The notes beneath the pieces were generated by a model. That model was not told the origin of the DNA, ran no database searches, and worked only from the letters and a program-made list of their open reading frames with translations. A DNA stretch of 64,000 nucleotides, from NCBI GenBank assembly GCA_041390125.1, contig JAWKQN010000002.1:310001-374000 (forward strand), in the 5' to 3' direction. Origin of the DNA: Gemmatimonadota bacterium. GTDB taxonomy: Bacteria > Gemmatimonadota > Gemmatimonadetes > Longimicrobiales > Gaopeijiaceae. The stretch's first letter is position 1. The number at the start of each line of letters is the position of its first letter. Below are positions 53,516-60,590 of the stretch, piece by piece. The translations under genes were made by a program, and so were the position numbers.

Positions 53516-56500
53516 TGTTCACCCGGATCATCGACTTCTCGCTGCGCCAGCCGTTCTACATCCTCGGTGGCGTGCTCACCCTGGTGGCCGTGGGGCTCTA
53601 CGCCTTCACCACGCTGCCGTTCGAGGCCTTCCCCGACCTCACCGCCAACTCCGTGTCGGTGATCGCCGACGCGCCGGGCAGCGCCCCGCAGGACGTCGAG
53701 CAGCTCGTCACGTATCCGATCGAACGGTCCCTGCTGGGACTGCCGAACACCGAGTCCGTGCGCTCCACGACCAAGTTCGGCGTGTCGATCACACAGGTGG
53801 TCTTCGCGGACGGGGTCGACCCCTACTTCGCCCGCCAGGTGGTGGCCGAGCGCCTCAACGATCTCGGCGGAGACCTGCCGGCCAACGTGAGCGTCACCAT
53901 GGGCCCGGTGGCCACCGCCATGGGCGAGGTCTACCAGTACGTGCTGCGGTCCACGAACCCCGCCGTGGGCGCGCTCGACCTGAAGACCCTGCAGGACTAT
54001 TCGATTGCGCCCCAGCTGCGCACCGTCGAAGGCGTGGCCGAGGTGAACTCCTGGGGCGGGCTCACCGAGCAGTACCATGTCATCGTGGAGCCGGGCCGCC
54101 TGATCCAGGCCGGCCTCACGCTCGCCGACGTCGAGACCGCCCTCGCCGAGAACAACCGCAACTTCGGGGGCACCTACACCGAGGCGCGCGGCGAGCGCTT
54201 CATCGTGCGCGGCATCGGGCGGCTCGGGGGGCCGGAGGACCTCGCCGACGTGGCCATCGCCACGCGCGCCGGCGTACCCATCCACGTGCATGATATCGGC
54301 ACCGTTACGCGTGGAGCCCTTCCCCGCCAGGGAGCCGTCACCATGGACGGCGAGGGCGAGGTGGTGGCCGGCATGGTCATCATGCGCAAGGGCTCCAACG
54401 CGCTCCGCGTGCTGGAGCACGTACAGGAGCGCATCGATCAGATCGTGCCGACCCTGCCGGAAGGCGTGCATCTGGTCCCGTTCTACAACCAGGGCTCGCT
54501 GGTGGAGCAGACCACGCACACCATCGAGAAGAACCTGCTGCTGGGTGGGACCCTGGTCATCGTCCTGCTCTGGGGATTCCTGCGGAACATCGCCGCGTCG
54601 GTGCTCGTGGCGCTGGTCATCCCGCTGTCCATGCTCTGGGCGTTCGTGGCCATGCGCATCTTCGGGTTCTCGGCCAACCTCATGAGCCTGGGCGCGCTCG
54701 ACTTCGGTCTGTTGGTCGACGCCTCCGTCGTCGTGGTCGAGAACGTCATGCGCAAAGGCACGGAGGAACCGCACGAGGACGCCGGCACGCGCATCCGCCA
54801 CGCGGTCCTGGAGGTGGGGCGGCCCGTCCTCTACGGGATCGCGATCATCGTCGCGGTCTACATCCCCATCTTCGCGCTGCAGGGCACGGAAGGTCGGATG
54901 TTCCGGCCCATGGCCTTCACCGTCGTGGCCGCCCTGCTGGGCTCGCTCCTGCTGGCGATGACCTTCATTCCCGCCGCGGCCGGCTGGTTCCTCACCCATG
55001 CCCGCGAGGTACACACGCCCGGATTCGATCGTCTCCGCAACCGTTACCGTGCCTCGCTGGAGACGGCGCTGCCCCGGCCCCGCCTCGTGATGGGCACGGC
55101 CACCGGCCTCTTCGTGCTCGCCTTGTTCGGCGCCAGCCGCCTCGGCACCGAATTCATGCCCCGCCTGGACGAGGGCAGCGTGCTGGTGCAGGGGCTGCGC
55201 CTGCCGTCGACCGCGCTCGACCAGGGCACCCGCTTCTCCGGCGCGCTGGAGCGCGCCCTGACCGGCCTGCCGGAGGTGGAGGTGGCGGTCTCCAAGCTGG
55301 GCCGACCCGACCTCGCCACCGAAGCCATGGGCACCTACGAGTCGGACACGTACGTCATGCTCAAGGACCGCAGCGAGTGGCGGCGCGGCGGGAAGGATGC
55401 CTTGCTGGCGGCGATGGATTCGGCGCTGCTCGACATCCCCGGCCTGGAGTACGCCTTCACGCAGCCCATCCAGATGCGCCTGGATGAAGCCGAGACCGGC
55501 ATCACCACGGACGTCGGCGTGAAGATCTTCGGCGACGACCCCGATCGGTTGGCCGCCCTCGCCGCCCGGGTGGAGTCGGAGCTCGCGCGGGTCGACGGAG
55601 CCGCGGACGTGAAGGTGACGGCGGCGTCGCGCGTGAAGGAGCTGCGCGTGGAGCTGGACCGCACGGCGCTGTCGCGCTACGGGCTGGGCGCGGACGACAT
55701 CGGGCACCAGGTGGAGATGGCGCTCGGCTCCTCCGTGGCGACGCACATCGTGGACGGGCCCCGACGCATCGGGGTCGTGGTGCGCATTCCCGGTGGGAAC
55801 ACCGTGGATCCCGCCCTGATGGCGTCCCTGCCCGTCGCGAACGGCCCCTCCGGGCTGGTCACGCTGGGCAGCGTGGCCGACCTGACCGTCCAGGAGAGCC
55901 CCGAGGCGTTCGCGCACGAAGGGGGGCAGCGCATGGTGGTCGTCGGCGCCAACATCCGTGGTCGCGACGTGGGCTCCTTCGTGGAGGAGGCATCGACGTT
56001 GCTGGCTGCGCGCGTGCCGTTGCCTTCAGGCTACCGCTACGAGTGGGGTGGCCAGTACCAGCACCAGCAGACGGCCGTGCGGCGGCTGGCGCTGCTGCTC
56101 CCCATCGCCATCCTGGCCATCTACCTGCTGCTGTTCTCCAACTTCGGCACCATCCACCAGGCGCTGCTGATCATGCTCAACGTACCGTTCGCGGTCGTGG
56201 GCGGCATCGCGGCGCTGTGGCTCGCGGGCCTCAATCTGAGCACGTCCGCGCTGATCGGGTTCATCGCCGTGTTCGGCATCGCGGTGCTGAACGGCGTGGT
56301 GATGGTGAGCTACATCAACCAGCTCCGCGCGCGCGGGGAGACCATCCGCGAAGCGGTGCTGGACGGAGCGGCCACACGCCTTCGACCCGTGCTGATGACG
56401 GCGCTGGCGGCCAGCCTGGGGTTCGTGCCGATGGCGCTGTCCACGTCGCCGGGCGCCGAGCTGCAGCGCCCGCTCGCCACCGTGGTCATCGGCGGGCTCA

Positions 56501-56688
56501 TGACCGCCACGTTCCTCACCCTGTTCGTGCTCCCCACCCTGTACCTGTGGGTGGAGATGTGGATGGAGACGAGCGCGCCCGCCTGGATGGCGAACGGCAA
56601 GCCGCGGCGGCGCGCGGCACGGGGCGGCCGGTCGGCCTCCGAGGAAGCGTCGGACCTGGACGCGCTCCCCGCGGGCGTGGGAGGCTGA
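53515..56688 (+). CDS. czcA: Heavy-metal efflux RND transporter (CzcA/CusA family)
   Basis: 1057 residues from ATG 53515 (GTG 53512 is less favoured, since GGAGG then sits only three bases away). Twelve transmembrane helices and two large periplasmic loops. The proton-relay helix 4 motif is DFGLLVDASVVVVEN, the D-F-G-x3-D-x6-E-N pattern of divalent-metal (Co/Zn/Cd/Ni) pumps rather than CusA-type Cu/Ag pumps. It exports divalent metal from periplasm or cytoplasm with CzcB and CzcC neighbours. The metal is inferred from this motif only. Confidence 0.88.
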   Translation: MFTRIIDFSLRQPFYILGGVLTLVAVGLYAFTTLPFEAFPDLTANSVSVIADAPGSAPQDVEQLVTYPIERSLLGLPNTESVRSTTKFGVSITQVVFADGVDPYFARQVVAERLNDLGGDLPANVSVTMGPVATAMGEVYQYVLRSTNPAVGALDLKTLQDYSIAPQLRTVEGVAEVNSWGGLTEQYHVIVEPGRLIQAGLTLADVETALAENNRNFGGTYTEARGERFIVRGIGRLGGPEDLADVAIATRAGVPIHVHDIGTVTRGALPRQGAVTMDGEGEVVAGMVIMRKGSNALRVLEHVQERIDQIVPTLPEGVHLVPFYNQGSLVEQTTHTIEKNLLLGGTLVIVLLWGFLRNIAASVLVALVIPLSMLWAFVAMRIFGFSANLMSLGALDFGLLVDASVVVVENVMRKGTEEPHEDAGTRIRHAVLEVGRPVLYGIAIIVAVYIPIFALQGTEGRMFRPMAFTVVAALLGSLLLAMTFIPAAAGWFLTHAREVHTPGFDRLRNRYRASLETALPRPRLVMGTATGLFVLALFGASRLGTEFMPRLDEGSVLVQGLRLPSTALDQGTRFSGALERALTGLPEVEVAVSKLGRPDLATEAMGTYESDTYVMLKDRSEWRRGGKDALLAAMDSALLDIPGLEYAFTQPIQMRLDEAETGITTDVGVKIFGDDPDRLAALAARVESELARVDGAADVKVTAASRVKELRVELDRTALSRYGLGADDIGHQVEMALGSSVATHIVDGPRRIGVVVRIPGGNTVDPALMASLPVANGPSGLVTLGSVADLTVQESPEAFAHEGGQRMVVVGANIRGRDVGSFVEEASTLLAARVPLPSGYRYEWGGQYQHQQTAVRRLALLLPIAILAIYLLLFSNFGTIHQALLIMLNVPFAVVGGIAALWLAGLNLSTSALIGFIAVFGIAVLNGVVMVSYINQLRARGETIREAVLDGAATRLRPVLMTALAASLGFVPMALSTSPGAELQRPLATVVIGGLMTATFLTLFVLPTLYLWVEMWMETSAPAWMANGKPRRRAARGGRSASEEASDLDALPAGVGG

Positions 56689-56779
56689 GCGGCAGCCGGA
56701 CGGACCCGCGCTTGCTTCCCCCGCGGGCCGTCAGGCCGCATACTCGGGGCCTGCTGGTCTCCGCCCACCCCGAGCCGCC

Positions 56780-57517
56780 ATGCCGCTGGTCGTCGACCTC
56801 GTCCTCCAGATCGAACCGTCCGGCGGCCTCTCCGAGGCCCTGGCTGCGCGCCCGCTCGTGGCGCTGGCCACGATGTTCGGCGCGGGTCTCCTCACCAGCC
56901 TGACGCCCTGCGTCTACCCGATGGTCCCGATCACCGCCTCGGTGATCGCCGGCACCGCCCGGGAGGGACAGACCCGCGGCCGCACGGTGGCACTGACCCT
57001 CACCTACGCGCTGGGCCTCGCGCTCCTCTACGCGGTCCTGGGCGCCCTGGCCGGCGTGACCGGCACCTTGTTCGGGACGGTGAGCGCCAGCCCCTGGGCG
57101 CTGCTGGTCATCGGCAACCTGCTGCTGCTCTTCGCGCTGGCCATGCTGGACGTGCTGCCGGTCCCGGTGCCCCGCCGCCTGATGCAGTGGGCCGGCAGCC
57201 GGGAGGGCGGCTCCTTCCCCGCGGTCTTCCTCCTGGGCGCCACGTCCGGGGTGGTGGCGGCGCCCTGCGGGGCCCCCGCGTTCGCCGTGGTCCTCACCTG
57301 GGTGGCCGCCACCGGAGCCGGCCTGATGGGCTTCGTGTATCTCTTCGTGTTCTCGCTCGGGATGACCGCCGTCCTGGTGGTGGTCGGGATCTTCTCGGGA
57401 ACCCTGGCGCTCCTCCCGCGTTCAGGAACATGGATGGTCTGGATCAAGCGCATCGCCGCCGTGCTGATGCTGATCATGGCCCAGTACTACTTCGTGAAGG
57501 CGGGGTACAACCTATGA
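56780..57517 (+). CDS. DsbD/CcdA-type membrane thiol-disulfide transporter
   Basis: 245 residues with about eight hydrophobic segments and the two membrane cysteines of the DsbD core: Cys44 in SLTPCVYPM and Cys163 in VAAPCGAPAF. It lacks the periplasmic alpha and gamma domains, so it is the CcdA-like core that passes electrons from cytoplasmic thioredoxin to periplasmic partners. The gene starts 91 bp after the RND pump. CATACT at 56739-56744 may be its -10 box. It overlaps the thioredoxin gene by ATGA, which should be its redox partner. Confidence 0.86.
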   Translation: MPLVVDLVLQIEPSGGLSEALAARPLVALATMFGAGLLTSLTPCVYPMVPITASVIAGTAREGQTRGRTVALTLTYALGLALLYAVLGALAGVTGTLFGTVSASPWALLVIGNLLLLFALAMLDVLPVPVPRRLMQWAGSREGGSFPAVFLLGATSGVVAAPCGAPAFAVVLTWVAATGAGLMGFVYLFVFSLGMTAVLVVVGIFSGTLALLPRSGTWMVWIKRIAAVLMLIMAQYYFVKAGYNL

Positions 57518-58029
57518 CGCGTCTCCCTGGCCTCCGCGCCACCCTGGTGGGTCTGTCCCTCCTGGTGGCCTCGCCGCTGGCCGCGGTCGCGCAGGGCGTG
57601 GGCCTGCCGCTCGGCACCCCCGCACCCGCGGTGACGCTCGAAGACCTGGACGGCAACGCGGTGGACCTCCAGCGGCTCGTGGCGGGGAAGCCGGCGCTGA
57701 TCGAGTTCTGGGCCACCTGGTGTGAGCAGTGCGAGGCGCTCCAGCCCCAGATCGACCGCATCCAGGCCGCGCACGGGGAGCGGGTCGCGGTGGTGGCCGT
57801 GGCCGTGGCGGTGTCCCAATCGCTGCGGCGGGTCAAGCGCCATGTGGAGGAGCACGATCCGGGTTATCCCTTCCTGTGGGACGCCCGGGGCGCCGCGGTG
57901 CGGGCCTTCCAAGCGCCCACCACGTCGGTGGTGGTGATGCTGGACGCGACCGGGAATGTGGTCTACACGGGGTCGGGTGCGGACCAGGACCTGGAAGGCG
58001 CGGTGGCACGGGTGCTGGAGGAGGGCTGA
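57514..58029 (+). CDS. Periplasmic thioredoxin-fold protein (TlpA/ResA-like)
   Basis: 171 residues with a signal peptide (SLLVASPLAAVAQG). The thioredoxin fold has an active site W-C-E-Q-C in FWATWCEQCEALQP and the cis-Pro loop in APTTSVVVMLD. It is a secreted thiol-disulfide oxidoreductase, probably reduced through the overlapping DsbD/CcdA-like gene. Its target is unknown; cytochrome c maturation, or repair of periplasmic redox enzymes including the nearby peroxiredoxin, are possible. A hairpin at 58037-58068 ends the operon. Confidence 0.87.
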   Translation: MTRLPGLRATLVGLSLLVASPLAAVAQGVGLPLGTPAPAVTLEDLDGNAVDLQRLVAGKPALIEFWATWCEQCEALQPQIDRIQAAHGERVAVVAVAVAVSQSLRRVKRHVEEHDPGYPFLWDARGAAVRAFQAPTTSVVVMLDATGNVVYTGSGADQDLEGAVARVLEEG

Positions 58030-58036
58030 TGCACCA

Positions 58037-58068
58037 CGGCCCGGCGGAGCGCCTGCTCCACCGGGCCG
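58037..58068. terminator. Hairpin between thioredoxin and peroxiredoxin genes
   Basis: CGGCCCGG (58037-58044) pairs with CCGGGCCG (58061-58068) and the inner GGAGC/GCTCC adds five more base pairs around GCCT, with one C-A mismatch. It sits between convergent stops at 58029 (+) and 58118 (-), a good candidate bidirectional terminator. Confidence 0.55.
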
Positions 58069-58117
58069 CTGTGTCTCGCGGAGCGCCCGGGAGCGCATCC
58101 GCCACGGAGCTCGTCGC

Positions 58118-58714
58118 CTACTGCTGCGGCTCCTCGGGCTCCGGGGTCACCGCGTCGATCATGGCCTGCAGCTCTTCATAGGCCTGGGGATCCACCTGCT
58201 GGAACTGCGGGATCACGCCCGCGATCCGTCCATCCGGACCCACCACGATCACCGTTCGGCTGTCGACCATGTTGTTGTCGCGGAGACCGCCGCCGAAGGC
58301 CGTGTAGGTGGCACCGTCGTTGGCTGCATCGCTCGCGAACAGGAAGGGGAAATCCTCGTCCTTCAGCCAGGAGGCCAGCTCCTCGACCGGGTCGTTGGAG
58401 ATCCCCACGAGGACCACGTTGCGGCCCCCCTTGAACAGGCTTGCGTACTGATCACGGTACGCTCTCATTTGAACCGTTCAGCCACGCGTTCGAACTCGGA
58501 AGAAGAACGCCAGGACGACGGTCTCCCCGCGGTAGTCGCTCAATCGCACGGGATTCTCGAGCACGCCGTACCGGGTCGCACCCGGCAGCTCGAAGTCGGG
58601 TGCCATCTCGCCCACGGCGAGGAGCCCGCTTCCGGCCTGCTGCGCGGCGACTCCCGTCGCCGATCCCATGCCGAGCGTTCCCGCGAGGAGCAGGGTCGCG
58701 ACGACTCGGCGCAT
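58118..58714 (-). CDS. Candidate selenocysteine-containing peroxiredoxin (in-frame TGA at codon 79)
   Basis: 198 codons read through one TGA at 58480-58478. The two halves are in the same frame. Before the TGA: signal peptide (VVATLLLAGTLGMGSATGVAAQ), APDFELPG and VVLAFFFRVRTRG. After it: TVQMRAYRDQYAS, LVGISNDPVEELASW and FPFLFASDAANDGATYTAFGG. In Bcp/Prx relatives this position is Cys in a GCT motif, so TGA replaces the peroxidatic Cys by one base. There is no other Cys in the protein, so it would be a one-thiol enzyme. A SECIS-like hairpin starts 15 nt after the TGA. A nonsense mutation in a dead gene is the alternative. ATG 58714 follows GGAGGAG. Confidence 0.75.
58443..58462 (-). promoter_or_regulatory. 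Candidate bacterial SECIS hairpin
   Basis: In the RNA, GCGUAC (58462-58457) pairs with GUACGC (58448-58443), 6 bp, with the loop CGUGAUCA. The stem begins 15 nt after the UGA (58478) and the loop 21 nt after it, inside the 16-37 nt window used for bacterial SECIS elements, and G is at the second loop position, as expected. This stretch is clearly lower in GC than the surrounding genes. Confidence 0.55.
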
Positions 58715-58799
58715 CGACTCGCTCCTCCAGTGATGGGTGGACTCGGACTGCTCCAGCGAGGGCGGTACCCGGGAGGAGCCGCGGACGGTCCGTCGGGGC

Positions 58800-59708
58800 T
58801 CAGCCGGCCGGCCCCGCCTCCGCCGGCGCCCGCACCCGCCCGGCTCCAGCCAGCACGTCCAGTCGCAGGGCTCCGACGTCGGTGACCTCCCCGTCCACGG
58901 ACACGGCCATGGGCGGATCGAGCTCCAGCTCCACCGAAGCCCCCCGCCCCGCCAGGATCAGCTCCGACTCGGGCTGCTCCCCCCGCAGGACGGCGGGAAC
59001 GAGCGCCAGCAACCGGGGAAGCGGTGCGGCCCGCACCACCACCACGTCCAGCAGGCCGTCGTCCATGTGCGCCTCGGGCGCCACGGCCACGCCATGCCCC
59101 GCGAAGCGGCCGTTGGCCAGGACCAGCTGCACGATCTCGGTCGAGGGCACGGCCTCGCCGTCCACGCGCAGATCGAGGGTGTGCTCCGGCAGGTCGCCCA
59201 GGGCGTCCAGGGAACAGCGCAGGTACGCGAACCGGCCCCAGCGGTCCTTGATCTCGTCCGTGATGCAGCTCGTCACCTCGGCGCTGAAGCCGCCGGTGCA
59301 GGTGTTGAGCATCCATCGGACGCGGTCGTCCAGCTCCACGCGCACCAGGTCCACGGGCCGATCGATGCCCGCCAGGACGATGTCGAGCGCCTCGAGCGGA
59401 TCCTCGGGGATGCCGAGGGAGCGGATGGTGTCGTTGCCGGTGCCGAAGGGCAGGATGCCCAGCGCCGTGCGGGAGAAGTCGGGCGCCAGACCCTGCACGA
59501 TCTCCGAGATGGTGCCGTCCCCACCCACGGCCACGACCAGGTCCGCCCCCTCGGCGCGCGCCTCCACGGCCAGACGGGTGGCGTCGCCGGGCCCCTCCGT
59601 GGCCCGCACCTCCATCTGCGGATGCTGCATCACCCGCTCCTCCAGCTCGCTCCAGCTCTCGGCCGTCCCCGCACCGGGATTCCGGATCAGGACGATCCGC
59701 TCTGCCAC
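58800..59708 (-). CDS. Diacylglycerol/lipid kinase family protein (YegS/BmrU-like)
   Basis: 302 residues of the diacylglycerol/sphingosine-type lipid kinase family. The N-terminal ATP site contains LIRNPGAGTAE and VVAVGGDGTISEIVQG, then LGILPFGTGNDTIRSLG (the substrate/ATP GTGND motif). The C-terminal beta-sandwich includes FSAEVT and GHGVAVAPEAHMDDGLLDVVVV. It phosphorylates a lipid at the membrane surface. The start is GTG 59708 with AAGGAGG upstream. It is divergent from the ECF sigma factor across 157 bp. Confidence 0.88.
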   Translation of the reverse strand: MAERIVLIRNPGAGTAESWSELEERVMQHPQMEVRATEGPGDATRLAVEARAEGADLVVAVGGDGTISEIVQGLAPDFSRTALGILPFGTGNDTIRSLGIPEDPLEALDIVLAGIDRPVDLVRVELDDRVRWMLNTCTGGFSAEVTSCITDEIKDRWGRFAYLRCSLDALGDLPEHTLDLRVDGEAVPSTEIVQLVLANGRFAGHGVAVAPEAHMDDGLLDVVVVRAAPLPRLLALVPAVLRGEQPESELILAGRGASVELELDPPMAVSVDGEVTDVGALRLDVLAGAGRVRAPAEAGPAG

Positions 59709-59865
59709 CGCGCCCTCCTTGGGCTCCAGGATGAGGTGCGCGCCGCACCCGCTCGGACGGGCGTCCACGCCCTCCTGAGGACCATCCCTCCCGCGCAGAG
59801 GTTCCGTGCGTCGCCCGTCCGACCCACGCCTCGCGAGCCGCGCGGCCCCTCCGCATATTCGGCGC

Positions 59866-60468
59866 ATGAGCGACCGCGACGGCGTCCCCCACCCCTCGCC
59901 CGACATCACGCGCCTCGTGCTCGCGTGGGGCCGGAGCGGGGACGACGCCGTGCTCGAGGACCTGATGCCCCTCGTATACGCGGACCTGCACGCACTGGCC
60001 CAGCGCTACCTCCAGCAGGAGCGCGCCGGACACACGCTGCAGGCGACGGCCCTCGTGAGCGAGCTCTACGTGCGCGTCGCCGGAGCGGATGTGGCCTGGG
60101 AGGGACGGACGCACTTCTTCGCGGTCGCGGCCCGCGCGATGCGACGGATCCTCGTGGACCATGCCCGGACACGCGCCCGTCAGAAGCGCGGCGGCGGGCA
60201 GGTGGGCGTCACCCTGCACGAGGACCTCGCGGCAGCGGAGCGGCCCGAGACCTTCCTGGAACTGGACGCGGCGCTGGAGCGGCTGGCCGCCCTGGATGAG
60301 CGCAAGGCCAAAGCCGTCGAGCTCCACTACTTCGGCGGCCTCGGGTACGAGGACATCGCTCGGGCGCTCGACATCTCGCCGGCCACGGTGCACCGCGACC
60401 TGCGCATGGCGCGGGCGTGGCTGTACCGCGAGATCCACGGAGCGGACCCGGCGGAGCCACCCGCGTAG
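59866..60468 (+). CDS. ECF RNA polymerase sigma factor (SigK-like, sigma70_ECF group)
   Basis: 200 residues. Region 2 is at about 35-115 (LMPLVYADLHALAQRYLQQE, FFAVAARAMRRILVDHARTR) and region 4 at about 145-190 with the helix-turn-helix GLGYEDIARALDISPATVHRDLRMARAWL. This is the sigma70-ECF group common in Acidobacteria, Gemmatimonadota and Planctomycetes, usually paired with a Ser/Thr kinase; none is adjacent here. The ATG at 59866 lies only six bases after the -10-like CATATT (59854-59859), so its mRNA may be leaderless. Confidence 0.88.
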   Translation: MSDRDGVPHPSPDITRLVLAWGRSGDDAVLEDLMPLVYADLHALAQRYLQQERAGHTLQATALVSELYVRVAGADVAWEGRTHFFAVAARAMRRILVDHARTRARQKRGGGQVGVTLHEDLAAAERPETFLELDAALERLAALDERKAKAVELHYFGGLGYEDIARALDISPATVHRDLRMARAWLYREIHGADPAEPPA

Positions 60469-60518
60469 CACGCCCTGTTCGGCTCGAATCCGCAGGCCCA
60501 CCACCCTCGCCAGTCCCC

Positions 60519-60545
60519 CGCCCACGCCCTACCCTGGGGTGGGCG
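60519..60545 (+). terminator. Hairpin between the sigma factor and metalloprotease genes
   Basis: CGCCCAC (60519-60525) pairs with GTGGGCG (60539-60545), loop 13. The 60469-60590 gap has a second weak inverted repeat after it (GCGCCG/CGGCGC) but no T tract. It may end the sigma factor transcript. Confidence 0.3.
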
Positions 60546-60590
60546 CGCCGGTCGGCGCGCCGCGTTCGCCTCGCTGCCGGAGACCCGCCC

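Noticed and set aside
58118..58468. Separate small gene starting at ATG 58468 after the TGA
   Set aside because: Both parts are in the same frame and align as one peroxiredoxin; the ATG at 58468 falls inside a conserved segment and has no good ribosome binding site.
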